Below, piece after piece: positions 1 to 8,857 of a stretch of 64,000 nucleotides of DNA; position 1 is the first letter of the stretch; each line of letters starts with the position of its first letter. The position numbers and the translations under genes are program-made. The stretch lies in assembly GCA_900545175.1 (NCBI GenBank), contig UQYF01000010.1, positions 1 to 64,000 of the forward strand, given 5' to 3'. Under the pieces are notes generated by a model. The model saw only the letters and a list, made by a program, of their open reading frames with translations. It did not search any database and was not told where the DNA came from. The stretch comes from an uncultured Eubacteriales bacterium. Lineage in GTDB: Bacteria > Bacillota > Clostridia > Lachnospirales > Lachnospiraceae.

Positions 1-132
1 CCATGCTGCTTTTGGCTAGGAATAGAGCAGAGTCCTAAGAACAACTAAGCTTCTCTCAAAAGTCAAGATATGCATAAAGATAACTTGTTATACACGGTTA
101 AGTTCATAAGGCATGTTTTGACACCCGAATCC
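1..132. repeat. MITE-like element family 2, right part (cut by window start)
   Basis: The right end GCATGTTTTGACACCCGAAT (111-130) matches, inverted, the left end of the full copy at 21250-21428. The inner sequence (AAGCTTCTC near 48, ATATGCATAA and TTGTTATACAC near 68-95) matches the inner arm of that copy. The left end lies outside the window or is diverged. Nothing else is visible upstream of larC except a 20-bp block, GAAAATTCGTTGAAATTCCC (138-157), which recurs beside the family 2 copy near 12676. Confidence 0.7.
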
Positions 133-265
133 TACTAGGAAAATTCGTTGAAATTCCCTGGTAGATAAAAAAGTATTTACCCAAATGCTTGGAGCTTGTG
201 AAAAAGAATATATGAGTAATGTGTGTTTTGCAGTTAAATAATTAATCTGAGTTAGGAGAAAAATT

Positions 266-1576
266 ATGAAAACATTATATATTGATTGCAATATGGGCGC
301 AGCGGGAGACATGCTTGCGGCAGCACTTCTTGAATTACTTCCCGACAGGGATGAGTTTGTGAAAGAACTTAATGCGCTTGGTATTCCGGGAGTTACCTTT
401 AAAAATGAGCCATCTGTAAAATGCGGTATAACAGGAACGCATATGACTGTCAGCGTGAATGGAGACGAGGAAGAAAGCCATGACCATAATCACAGCGAAG
501 CCTGTGAGCAGCATAGCCACCATTATGAGCATAGCCATGAGTGTGGTTTAGTAGATGATTCAGAGCATCAGCATGAACATGTCTGTGAAGACAATCAGGT
601 GCATCAGCATGAACATGATGCACATAGTCATACGCATCATCATAGCAGCCTGCATGACATTGAACATATTGTAAGTGAGCATCTTGCACTGCCGAAGAAA
701 GTACAGGATGATATTATGTCTGTATATGGATTGATTGCGCAGGCGGAGAGCAATGTACACGGTGTTCCGGTGACGGATATTCATTTTCACGAAGTCGGAA
801 CAATGGATGCCATTGCGGATATCACAGCGGTATGTCTGCTTATGAACAGGCTTGCTGTTGATAAGGTTGTTGTGTCACCTATACATGTCGGGAGCGGACA
901 AGTCAGGTGTGCGCATGGAATACTTCCTGTTCCGGCTCCTGCAACAGCATATATTTTAAGGGATGTCCCGATTTATGGCGGCAGTATCCGCGGCGAGCTA
1001 TGTACTCCTACAGGAGCCGCATTGCTTAAATATTTTGCGGCTGATTTTGGAAGCATGCCTGTCATGAAGGTCAAAAATATCGGATATGGAATGGGGAAAA
1101 AGGATTTTGATGTGGCTAACTGTGTGCGTGTTATGCTTGGAGAGACGATGGAGCAAACAGATAAGATATGTGAGCTTAGCTGTAATGTCGATGATATGAC
1201 CGGTGAAGCTGTCGGATTTGCAATGGACAGGCTGTTTGACGCAGGTGCTCTCGATGTATATACTATGCCAATCGGCATGAAAAAGTCTCGTCCCGGAACA
1301 CTCATCAAAGTGATGTGCCGCGAAAAAGACAAGGAGTCTGTTATTCAGGCTGTTTTTAAACATACAACAACGATTGGCATACGAGAAAATGTACTCAACA
1401 GATATGTGCTTGACAGGCATATTGAGACAGTGCAGACAAATTTTGGCCCTGTAAGATGCAAAGAATCTCAAGGATATGGCGTAGAGCGCAGGAAATATGA
1501 GTATGATGATATTTCACGCATTGCAGTCGAGAATAATATTTCTATTGAGGATGTTATGTCAAAGCTTAATAATTAA
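266..1576 (+). CDS. larC: LarC, nickel-pincer cofactor biosynthesis protein
   Basis: LarC family (TIGR00299/PF01969). In lactate racemase maturation LarC is the CTP-dependent nickel insertase (cyclometallase) that puts nickel into the pincer nucleotide made by LarB and LarE. The N-terminus YIDCNMGAAGDM (residues 5-16) is the family hallmark, and conserved C-terminal blocks follow (CNVDDMTGE; GMKKSRPG). Residues ~70-130 form a His/Glu/Asp-rich insertion with many H-x-H pairs, a plausible nickel store. In Lactobacillus plantarum larC is split by a programmed frameshift; here it is one continuous 436-residue frame. AGGAG lies 8 bases before ATG. The gene directly precedes a nickel-type ABC importer, which suits a joint role. 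larA, larB and larE are not in the window. Confidence 0.93.
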   Translation: MKTLYIDCNMGAAGDMLAAALLELLPDRDEFVKELNALGIPGVTFKNEPSVKCGITGTHMTVSVNGDEEESHDHNHSEACEQHSHHYEHSHECGLVDDSEHQHEHVCEDNQVHQHEHDAHSHTHHHSSLHDIEHIVSEHLALPKKVQDDIMSVYGLIAQAESNVHGVPVTDIHFHEVGTMDAIADITAVCLLMNRLAVDKVVVSPIHVGSGQVRCAHGILPVPAPATAYILRDVPIYGGSIRGELCTPTGAALLKYFAADFGSMPVMKVKNIGYGMGKKDFDVANCVRVMLGETMEQTDKICELSCNVDDMTGEAVGFAMDRLFDAGALDVYTMPIGMKKSRPGTLIKVMCREKDKESVIQAVFKHTTTIGIRENVLNRYVLDRHIETVQTNFGPVRCKESQGYGVERRKYEYDDISRIAVENNISIEDVMSKLNN

Positions 1577-1693
1577 CAATTTAAAAGGCTAATAAAGGTT
1601 CAAATGCAGAACATAACACGTTATACACTAGCAAATTGAATGAGTATTTTTGATATATGAATCGTCATATCAACAAAAAGGAAAAGAGGTTTT

Positions 1694-3352
1694 ATGAAAA
1701 AAAACAAGAGAATATTAGCGATGCTTATGGCAGTGCTTATGATATTTGGCATTACGGCATGCAATAATAGTGCTAATAGCGCAAATAATTCATACAATAC
1801 AGACAATGGTGCTGGCAGCGTTGCAGATAATGGCAAAGCGCTGGCAGATGCAGGTAAAGACAGTGTTGTGATAGCTATAGGTTCCGAGCCGGAAACGCTT
1901 GACCCGACTAAGGGCTGGGGACATGGCAATTCGCCGATTGTTCAGAGCACCTTGGTAAAATATACCTCGGAGTTGAATTTTGAGAATGACCTCGCGGTTG
2001 ATTATAAGCTTTCGGATGATGGGCTTACATGGACTTTCACAATTCGCGATGATGCATATTTTACAGACGGAGAAAAAGTAACAGCCGATGATGTAGCATT
2101 TACACTTGAGACAGCCAAGGCTTCCAATGGCTCCTTTGACCTTACATATATGGAGAGTGCCGTTGTACAGGATGAGACCACAGTGGTAATCACACTTTCA
2201 AGACCAACATCTATATTTCTTAATACGCTTGCATCTGTCGGTATAGTGCCTGAACATGCATATAACGATGATTATGGAATGAATCCTATTGGTTCAGGAC
2301 CGTATAAGTTCGTGGAGTGGAGACCTCAGGAGCAGATAATGTTCACTGCTAATGAGAATTATTATGGAGAGGCTCCTGATATAAAGAATGTAACAGTAGT
2401 ATTTATGTCGGAGGATGCCGCACTTGCGGCTGTCAAGGCAGGACAGGTGGATGTTGCATATTCCGTTGCAACGCTTGCCACTACGCAGGTTAACGGATAT
2501 CATGTCGAGGCGATTCAATCGGCGGACAATCGAGGCTTTACACTTCCGGTTCTTCCGGATGAAGGCAGAACAACGCAGAGTGGGGTTCCAATAGGCAATA
2601 ACGTGACGTGTAATCTTGAGATTCGTCAGGCAATCGCATACGCGATAGACCGTGAGCAGATTGCTGATACAGTATTAAACAGTTTTGGAAGACCTGCTTA
2701 TTCGGAAAATGATGGAATGCCATGGAATAATCCGGATGTAAAGATTGAGACGGATGTGGAATATGCCAAAAAGCTCCTTTTAGACAATGGCTGGACAGAT
2801 ACGGATGGGGACGGCATTGTAGAAAAGGATGGTCTTAAGGCAGAATTTAAGTGCGTATATCCGTCGGGTGATTCGGTGCGCCAGGCTGTAGGCATGGCGG
2901 CAGCAGAGCAGTTATTGGATATTGGAATAAAGGTTGATATAGAGGGTATGAGCTGGGATGAGATTATGAAAGTAATGTTCTCAGAGGCGGTCTTAATGGG
3001 CTGGGGCTCTTCAAGTCCTAATGAAACTTACTATCTGTACCGCTCAGAGGGAGCATTGCTGGATGATTTTTATAACCCTGAAGGCTATCAGAATGATATA
3101 ACAGATGCTTATCTTGATGCTGCCATGTCAGCACTTACTGTCGAGGAAGCTAACGAGAATTGGAAGAAGGTTCAGTGGGACGGCGTGACAGGTACAGCGA
3201 TGCAGGGCGAGTGTCCTTGGGTATGGATTGTAAATCTTGACCATGTGACATATGTCAGGGACGGACTGTCAATCGGAAGCCAGCCGATTCATGGACATGG
3301 GCATGGTCTGCCGCTGATTCAGAATCTGAATGAATGGTCGTGGACAAAATAA
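1694..3352 (+). CDS. ABC importer solute-binding lipoprotein (family 5, nickel/peptide type)
   Basis: Extracytoplasmic binding protein of the SBP_bac_5 family (NikA/DppA/OppA fold), 552 residues. It has a lipoprotein signal: basic N-terminus, hydrophobic stretch, and lipobox GITAC with the acylated Cys at residue 23. A Ser/Asn-rich linker follows, then the conserved start of the mature domain (IGSEPETLDPTKGW). The C-terminal part carries HGHGHG shortly before the end; histidines there could bind metal, but related peptide-binding proteins have similar sequence. It is the first gene of the importer, 117 bp after larC and 21 bp before the first permease. The nickel substrate is inferred from context. 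Confidence 0.85.
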   Translation: MKKNKRILAMLMAVLMIFGITACNNSANSANNSYNTDNGAGSVADNGKALADAGKDSVVIAIGSEPETLDPTKGWGHGNSPIVQSTLVKYTSELNFENDLAVDYKLSDDGLTWTFTIRDDAYFTDGEKVTADDVAFTLETAKASNGSFDLTYMESAVVQDETTVVITLSRPTSIFLNTLASVGIVPEHAYNDDYGMNPIGSGPYKFVEWRPQEQIMFTANENYYGEAPDIKNVTVVFMSEDAALAAVKAGQVDVAYSVATLATTQVNGYHVEAIQSADNRGFTLPVLPDEGRTTQSGVPIGNNVTCNLEIRQAIAYAIDREQIADTVLNSFGRPAYSENDGMPWNNPDVKIETDVEYAKKLLLDNGWTDTDGDGIVEKDGLKAEFKCVYPSGDSVRQAVGMAAAEQLLDIGIKVDIEGMSWDEIMKVMFSEAVLMGWGSSSPNETYYLYRSEGALLDDFYNPEGYQNDITDAYLDAAMSALTVEEANENWKKVQWDGVTGTAMQGECPWVWIVNLDHVTYVRDGLSIGSQPIHGHGHGLPLIQNLNEWSWTK

Positions 3353-3373
3353 AGCTTTTATGAGGTATTAAGA

Positions 3374-4387
3374 ATGCGGGAAATAATCGTAAGACTCGCT
3401 CATGTTTTTATTAAGAATATTGTAAAAATAGTGACACTTTTGTTTGCAGTGAGTATTATTTCTTTTACACTTGTAAACATATCACCTATTGACCCTGTAC
3501 AGCAGTACCTTTTAGGACTTGGAACGGCAGTTTCACAGGAAAAACGAGCAGAAATTGAGGCATATTGGGGTGTTGACAGACCGCTTGTGGAGCGGTATCT
3601 GACGTGGCTTAATGAGCTTATGCATGGAAATATAGGAGAGTCGTCAATTTATCGAAGACCTGTTGCGGATATTATAGGTGAACGCTTTGTCAATTCTCTG
3701 GCATTGATGTTAAGTGCATGGGTGTTAGCCGGACTTATGGGATTTGTACTTGGCTGTCTGATGGGGATGTATCATGACCGGCTGCCGGATAAAATTTTAA
3801 AGAAGATATGTTATGTGTTAAGCTCACTTCCTGCTTTCTGGCTGGGGCTGCTTTTGTTGCTTGTATTTTCGGTATGGCTTGGATGGTTTCCTATTGGCTT
3901 CTCATCGCCGATTGGTGTGAAAAGTGACAATGTGACTATATCACAAAAGATACATCATTTGATTCTTCCCGCGATTACTCTCAGCATTATGTCTTTTTCC
4001 AATATAGCACTGCATACCAGACAGAAGCTGATTGATGTTCTAAACAGTGAGTATGTGTTATTTGCAAAAGCCAGAGGGGAAGGAAAATGGAACATACTGC
4101 GTAACCACGGTTTAAGAAATATACTTTTTCCGGCACTGACTTTACAGTTTGCATCTTTTGCGGAACTGTTCGGCGGCTCAGTGATGGCTGAGAATGTATT
4201 CAGCTATCCGGGGCTGGGAAGTGCTGTATCGGCAGCGGGATTACAGGGGGATGTTCCGCTGCTTCTTGGAATAACATTGTTTTCGGCATTATTTGTATGT
4301 GTGGGGAATATGATTGCAGATTTGCTGTATGGTGTAATTGACCCGCGGACTTTGGAGGTGGACAATGAAAAAGCCGGACAACACTAA
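3374..4387 (+). CDS. ABC importer permease, NikB/DppB type
   Basis: Inner-membrane permease of the BPD_transp_1 family, 337 residues, with an N-terminal membrane anchor (residues ~18-35) and about five further hydrophobic segments. The coupling-helix EAA-type motif is visible as ARGEGKWNILRNHGLRN around residues 231-247. The typical C-terminal block FSYPGLGSAV and the end VIDPR are present. GAGG precedes the ATG. The 3' end overlaps the start of the next permease by 23 bp, so the two should be translationally coupled. It pairs with the next gene to form the translocation channel for nickel or short peptides. Confidence 0.88.
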   Translation: MREIIVRLAHVFIKNIVKIVTLLFAVSIISFTLVNISPIDPVQQYLLGLGTAVSQEKRAEIEAYWGVDRPLVERYLTWLNELMHGNIGESSIYRRPVADIIGERFVNSLALMLSAWVLAGLMGFVLGCLMGMYHDRLPDKILKKICYVLSSLPAFWLGLLLLLVFSVWLGWFPIGFSSPIGVKSDNVTISQKIHHLILPAITLSIMSFSNIALHTRQKLIDVLNSEYVLFAKARGEGKWNILRNHGLRNILFPALTLQFASFAELFGGSVMAENVFSYPGLGSAVSAAGLQGDVPLLLGITLFSALFVCVGNMIADLLYGVIDPRTLEVDNEKAGQH

Positions 4388-5261
4388 AGAATTAAACAAT
4401 ATAAAGCAGTCCGGTGATGTGAAGCAGTTAAATAGCCGTAAACGATTGAATAACAGAGAGCATATGGTTATTTTGACCATAATTTTCGCAGTCATCTTTG
4501 TGGCTATATACGTGTCCGGCTTATTAATCTCTGAGGAGGCAGTAAAGGGAAGCTTTCTAAACGCAAAATGCCCACCGGGGTTAAAGCACCCGTTCGGAAC
4601 GGATGCGCTTGGGCGTGACGTGTTTCTTCGTACATTGAAGGGGTTGTCCGTAAGCATAACAATAGGTATAGCAGCATCCTTGATAAGTGCCGTTATAGCT
4701 GTGCTTGTCGGGATTGCGGCATCGGTGGGAAACAGGTATGTAGATTCGATAGTTAACTGGATTATTGACTTGGTGATGAGTGTGCCGCATACGATTTTAA
4801 TTATCCTGATATCGTTTGTTTTAGGACGTGGGATTAAGGGCTTGCTTGTCGGAATTGCGGCAACACATTGGTGCAGTCTGGCGCGCCTTATCCGCGCAGA
4901 GGTTTTACAGCTTCGCTCACAGCAATATATTGAAGTATCCAGAAGATTAGGAAAGTCAAGCGGATGGATTTTAATAAATCACATTCTGCCGCATCTTGTC
5001 CCACAGTTCTTTGTAGGGTTGGTTCTTATGTTCCCACATGCAATTCTGCATGAGGCTTCCATTTCATTTCTTGGATTCGGACTGCCGCCTGAGCAGTCAG
5101 CGATAGGAATTATTCTTGCGGAGAGTATGCGCGGCTTATCAACAGGAATGTGGTGGACAGCAGTTATGCCTGGGATAACACTTGTGCTCATTGTACTGCT
5201 TGTGGATAAGTTAGGAGATAATTTTCGGATGATACTTGACCCATACAGCGCACAAAATTAA
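4365..5261 (+). CDS. ABC importer permease, NikC/DppC type
   Basis: Second permease subunit (BPD_transp_1 with an N-terminal OppC-type segment). I start it at ATG 4365, 5 bases after GGAGGTG (4354-4360), rather than at an upstream TTG; this gives 298 residues. The conserved HPFGTDALGRDVF, preceding the membrane domain, is diagnostic of this subunit. The EAA-like loop is EVSRRLGKSSGWILINHILP, and the protein ends at ILDPY, as these permeases do. It overlaps the preceding permease gene, and is followed by a structured intergenic stretch that separates it from the ATPase genes. Confidence 0.88.
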   Translation: MKKPDNTKELNNIKQSGDVKQLNSRKRLNNREHMVILTIIFAVIFVAIYVSGLLISEEAVKGSFLNAKCPPGLKHPFGTDALGRDVFLRTLKGLSVSITIGIAASLISAVIAVLVGIAASVGNRYVDSIVNWIIDLVMSVPHTILIILISFVLGRGIKGLLVGIAATHWCSLARLIRAEVLQLRSQQYIEVSRRLGKSSGWILINHILPHLVPQFFVGLVLMFPHAILHEASISFLGFGLPPEQSAIGIILAESMRGLSTGMWWTAVMPGITLVLIVLLVDKLGDNFRMILDPYSAQN

Positions 5262-5285
5262 TCAATAATGATTATTTATGAAATA

Positions 5286-5440
5286 ATGAATGCAAGCGAG
5301 TTAACATGCCCGCATGATTAACGAGCGATGAAATTATCGAGAGAGCTATGCTCGCGAGATAATGAGCGAAAGAGAGCCGGAGTGAGCTTGCTCACTCTTG
5401 GCGAACGGCGAATGTTAATCATGTGCTGCTTTTGCATTAG
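5286..5440. repeat. Structured palindromic region inside the nickel importer locus
   Basis: The ends AATGCAAGCGAG and GCTTTTGCATT, and inside them GATTAAC and GTTAATC, form nested inverted pairs. The centre holds a perfect hairpin, GAGTGAGC-TT-GCTCACTC (5380-5397). The whole stretch resembles a short non-coding interspersed element. It separates permease from ATPase genes and could lower downstream expression or stabilise the upstream mRNA; that role is inference. There is no T-run, so it is not a typical terminator. Confidence 0.5.
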
Positions 5441-5455
5441 TTAGAAGAGGATACG

Positions 5456-6391
5456 ATGGAACAGAAAAAGGACACATTATTGGAAATACATAATCTCTCG
5501 GTAACATTCAGGATGTACGCTCATGGATTGGAACAGAGAGACTTAAAGGTAATTTCTGACTTACATTTGACAGTACATCCGGGCGAGATAGTTGCGATTG
5601 CAGGCTCGTCAGGGTCGGGAAAGAGCCTTTTGGCATCAGCAATTCTTGGTATTCTGCCCGATAATGCAACTGTAAATGGGCATATACACTATAAAGGCGA
5701 GGAGCTTACAGCAAAAAGACAGAGAGAGCTTAGAGGAAGTGAGCTTGCTTTCGTGCCGCAGTCGATAGCGTATCTTGACCCTTTAATGAAGGTCGGGAGG
5801 CAGGTGGATGGGCATCACAGTGTGAATCTGACGCAGAGAAGGAAAAAACTGTTTGAGCGGTTTCAGCTTCCTGAGAATACAGGGAGGCTTTATCCATTTC
5901 AGCTTTCGGGCGGCATGGCAAGACGTGTATTGGTATCCACCGCTTTGATTACGGATGCACAGCTTATCATTGCGGATGAGCCAACACCAGGAATGGAGCT
6001 TTCACAGGCTCTTGAAGCATTGAAAATGTTTCGTGAGCTGGCAGATGAAGGTAAGTCGATTATACTTATCACACATGATATTGATTTAGCTTTTGAATTT
6101 GCAGACCGTGTTGCGGTATTTTATGCGGGAACTACTGTTGAGACTGCACCTGCTTCGGATTTTAAAGCCGGACCGGACGCACTCCGGCATCCGTATTCTA
6201 AAGCACTGTGGAAGGCACTGCCGCAGAATGGCTTTGAGCCGATTCAGGGTTTTCAGCCATACGCAGGAAGTCTGCCGGATGGCTGTCTTTTTGCGCTGCG
6301 CTGTCCATATAGGACACCAGAGTGCAGTGTACAGGTTCCACCTATTCGTGAAATAAGAGGCGGTGAAGTGAGGTGTTATCATGGCACTTGA
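5456..6391 (+). CDS. ABC importer ATP-binding protein, NikD/DppD type
   Basis: Cytoplasmic ATPase, 311 residues. Walker A is GSSGSGKS (residues ~51-58), the signature LSGGMARRV and Walker B LIIADEPT follow, with a switch His in ILITHDID. The C-terminal extension carries the oligopeptide-transporter motif with spaced cysteines (LFALRCPY...CS), typical of DppD/NikD proteins, where this region can bind an Fe-S cluster or contact the partner ATPase. The signature reads SGGMARR instead of SGGMRQR, a common variant in nickel-type systems. The stop overlaps the start of the next ATPase gene. Confidence 0.86.
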   Translation: MEQKKDTLLEIHNLSVTFRMYAHGLEQRDLKVISDLHLTVHPGEIVAIAGSSGSGKSLLASAILGILPDNATVNGHIHYKGEELTAKRQRELRGSELAFVPQSIAYLDPLMKVGRQVDGHHSVNLTQRRKKLFERFQLPENTGRLYPFQLSGGMARRVLVSTALITDAQLIIADEPTPGMELSQALEALKMFRELADEGKSIILITHDIDLAFEFADRVAVFYAGTTVETAPASDFKAGPDALRHPYSKALWKALPQNGFEPIQGFQPYAGSLPDGCLFALRCPYRTPECSVQVPPIREIRGGEVRCYHGT

Positions 6392-6989
6392 GGCGAAAAA
6401 TATCTATTTCCATTATGATAGAAAACAGCCTTGGATTCTTGCAGACTGTAATATAAAAGTGGACAAAGGGGAAAGGCTTGCGGTCTTTGCGCCCAGTGGT
6501 TATGGAAAAACGACTCTTGCAATGCTGTTAGCAGGATATATTAAGCCAAATAAGGGTGAGATTTTACTAGACGGCAAACCACTTCCGAAAAAAGGAATAT
6601 GTCCTGTTCAGCTTATCTGCCAGCACCCGGAAAAAGCGATAAACCCAAGGTGGAGACTTAGAAGCGTTCTTAACGAGAGCGGTAAAATAGATGATAGTGT
6701 TCTTCATGCTTTTGGAATTGAGCCGGAGTGGCTTGACAGATTTCCGAGAGAACTGTCCGGTGGTGAGCTTCAAAGATTCTGCGTTGCCAGAGCACTTATG
6801 AGCGGAGCAGATTATCTTATATGTGATGAGATAAGCACAATGCTAGATGTCATCACTCAGGCACAGATATGGAATGTTGTTTTAGAGGAAGCAAAAAAAA
6901 GGAATATGGGGCTTATTGCAGTGACACACAACAGGTATCTGGCTGAAAGGATTGCGGACAGAATAATTGATTTGACAGCTTCAGAATGA
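6381..6989 (+). CDS. ABC importer ATP-binding protein, NikE/DppF type (short form)
   Basis: Second ATPase of the importer, 202 residues. That is clearly shorter than DppF proteins (over 300), because the C-terminal extension is missing; NikE-type subunits are also compact. Walker A is APSGYGKTT (residues ~34-42), the signature LSGGELQRF, Walker B YLICDEIST, and the switch His lies in IAVTHNR. It starts at ATG 6381, inside the 3' end of the previous gene (11-bp overlap), so both ATPases are coupled. The C-terminus ends right after the H-loop helix, and the reading frame shows no sign of truncation. Confidence 0.84.
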   Translation: MALEAKNIYFHYDRKQPWILADCNIKVDKGERLAVFAPSGYGKTTLAMLLAGYIKPNKGEILLDGKPLPKKGICPVQLICQHPEKAINPRWRLRSVLNESGKIDDSVLHAFGIEPEWLDRFPRELSGGELQRFCVARALMSGADYLICDEISTMLDVITQAQIWNVVLEEAKKRNMGLIAVTHNRYLAERIADRIIDLTASE

Positions 6990-7062
6990 TTTATAAGATG
7001 TTGCTTAGAATTATGTTAATGGGGCTTGTAAAAGTCGGAATTTGTGTCATAATGTCTGTAAA

Positions 7063-7085
7063 CCAAAAATATTATAATATTTTGG
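7063..7085. promoter_or_regulatory. AT-rich palindrome overlapping a possible -10 box
   Basis: CCAAAA...TTTTGG flanks a central ATATTATAATAT, so the 23-bp site is nearly symmetrical and contains TATAAT (7073-7078). It lies 23 bp before the start of the FG-GAP gene. It could be a repressor operator on the -10 element. I see no good -35 box. Confidence 0.35.
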
Positions 7086-7107
7086 ACAAATATAATGGAG
7101 GTTTACT

Positions 7108-8421
7108 ATGGAGCCGATTTTAATTAATTCAGTGGACATTTCCGCAGCAGGAAAGAATTGTAAGGTATTGCTTGGAGATATAAATGGTGACGGACGCATG
7201 GAGCTTGTGTGTGTGCAGGCAAACGGCGGAACGGATTCAAGATATGTTCCTTTTTATGTCACATGTCTGACAGCATTTGCACTTACAGGAGAGCTTTTGT
7301 GGCAGGTTGGAACTCCGTGGGAAGAGCCGGGAGGCTTCGGAGCTGATTTTCCTGCACAGATATATGACATAGACGGTGATGGAAGACTTGAAGTTATTGC
7401 GGTTATGGATGTTAACCGTGTTGTGCTGGGAGCGAAAAATGGTGCAGCGGATAATGATAAAGAAGCAGTAAATAAGAATATCATAGTTGTGGATGGCGCT
7501 ACAGGGCAGATTAAGAGAAAGAAGCCTATTCCCGCACCGGAAGCGCATGATTGTATTCTCATTGCGAATTTATCGGGAAATCCTACAGCGAGAGAGATTA
7601 TAGTTAAAGACCGCTATGAGAATATGTGGGCGCTTGATGAGAACTTTGATGTCATGTGGACACATTCAGGAAATCTCGGACATTTTCCGCTTGTATATGA
7701 CATCAATGGCGATGGCAGGGATGAAGTTATGGCAGGATATGACATGCTCTCCGCTGATGGAAGGCTTATGTGGTCATGCAAAGATTTGGATGACCATGCT
7801 GACTGTCTTTGGGTAGGTGATGTCAACGGTGACGGCAAGCCGGAGATGTGCGTCGGAGGAAGTGTGACATGCCTTTATGACATGGATGGAAATGAGCTTT
7901 GGAGATATGATGGTTCAATAGAATCGCAGCACATTGCACTTGGGAAATATATTTTGGGAGCACCGGGACTTCAGGTGGCAGGACTTGACAGAATAAGCAG
8001 AGGTGACGGATATAAAGGAATGTGGCATGGCAAGGATGGAATGTTCTTACTTGACTGCAACGGAAAAGAGCTCTGGAAGGAAGACAGAAAGACGGATGGG
8101 TGGCTCACGATTGTGAATACTTACCGCAACTGGAATGGTGAAGGCAGGGATTATATTCTCGCATATAGAAGAGGCGGCAATGTTATGCCTGCACTTTATG
8201 ATGGAGATATGAATGTGGTTGTCTCGTTTCCAACGGATGGATATGTCGTGAGTGCGGATTTGTTCGGAAGAAGCATTGAAGACATGGTTATATATGCGGA
8301 TGGAAAAGCATGGATATATTCAGGCACGGCATATGATTTGACGCAGGCTCCGTCCGGCAGACAGCTTGAGCAGACGCAGAAGCTGTTCCGCTCGACATTG
8401 TATCCGGGATGCGTTTATTAA
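7108..8421 (+). CDS. FG-GAP/VCBS-type repeat protein, possible rhamnogalacturonan-lyase-like propeller
   Basis: 437 residues with at least four calcium-loop repeats: DINGDGRMELV (~25), DIDGDGRLEVI (~91), DINGDGRDEVM (~200) and DVNGDGKPEMC (~242). They mark a beta-propeller of the FG-GAP/VCBS kind, as in the C-terminal part of family 11 rhamnogalacturonan lyases. There is no signal peptide or membrane segment, so the protein is probably cytoplasmic, which is odd for this fold. GGAGG sits 9 bases before ATG. It is transcribed alone towards the convergent azlD. The catalytic role is unknown. Confidence 0.6.
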   Translation: MEPILINSVDISAAGKNCKVLLGDINGDGRMELVCVQANGGTDSRYVPFYVTCLTAFALTGELLWQVGTPWEEPGGFGADFPAQIYDIDGDGRLEVIAVMDVNRVVLGAKNGAADNDKEAVNKNIIVVDGATGQIKRKKPIPAPEAHDCILIANLSGNPTAREIIVKDRYENMWALDENFDVMWTHSGNLGHFPLVYDINGDGRDEVMAGYDMLSADGRLMWSCKDLDDHADCLWVGDVNGDGKPEMCVGGSVTCLYDMDGNELWRYDGSIESQHIALGKYILGAPGLQVAGLDRISRGDGYKGMWHGKDGMFLLDCNGKELWKEDRKTDGWLTIVNTYRNWNGEGRDYILAYRRGGNVMPALYDGDMNVVVSFPTDGYVVSADLFGRSIEDMVIYADGKAWIYSGTAYDLTQAPSGRQLEQTQKLFRSTLYPGCVY

Positions 8422-8463
8422 GCAGCATTATTTTTATATTGGAAGTTTACAATATTTGCTGCC
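8421..8463. terminator. Possible bidirectional terminator between convergent genes
   Basis: AGCAGCA...ATATTG pairs with CAATAT...TGCTGC around an 8-base loop, with T-rich and A-rich stretches inside the stem. It lies between the convergent ends of the FG-GAP gene and azlD. Confidence 0.45.
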
Positions 8464-8518
8464 GTTCATAAGTACAGAGTTACATTTATAAAAATGTATA
8501 AAAGATCAGAATATGCCG

Positions 8519-8836
8519 TCAAATAATACCCTGTAGGAGTTCTGTCATGAAGACAGCCATGCAGGCAGCTACAGCGACAGTGGTCAGTCCTTTGCCTTTA
8601 AGTGCAAGAAGGATTGCTGTTGCAAGTCCGGCTGCTGCACCGAGCCACCAGTTGGTTGAGTAGAAGATTGCAGGAATGGTCATGGCTGTCAGCACTGCAT
8701 ATGGTATGTAATATAGAAAAGAACGTATAAAACGATTGTTAATCTTTTTCTTTATGGCAACAAATGGTATAACACGGATCAGGTAAGTTGAGCCTGCAAG
8801 GATAATTAGGTATATAAAGAATATTTTGTTATTCAT
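8519..8836 (-). CDS. azlD: AzlD-type branched-chain amino acid export subunit
   Basis: Small membrane protein of the AzlD family, 105 residues when started at the ATG at 8836. That codon follows GGAG at about 11 bases; an upstream GTG has no Shine-Dalgarno sequence. It has four hydrophobic segments with the family pattern TYLIRVIPFVA near the N-terminus. AzlD works with AzlC in export of branched-chain amino acids and analogues such as azaleucine. It follows azlC on the same strand with a gap of about 20 bp. Confidence 0.83.
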   Translation of the reverse strand: MNNKIFFIYLIILAGSTYLIRVIPFVAIKKKINNRFIRSFLYYIPYAVLTAMTIPAIFYSTNWWLGAAAGLATAILLALKGKGLTTVAVAACMAVFMTELLQGII

Positions 8837-8857
8837 AATATGTGACACTCCGTATGG

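Noticed and set aside
335..790. Several open frames antisense to larC
   Set aside because: They are shadows created by the repetitive CAT/CAC codons of the His-rich insertion in larC.
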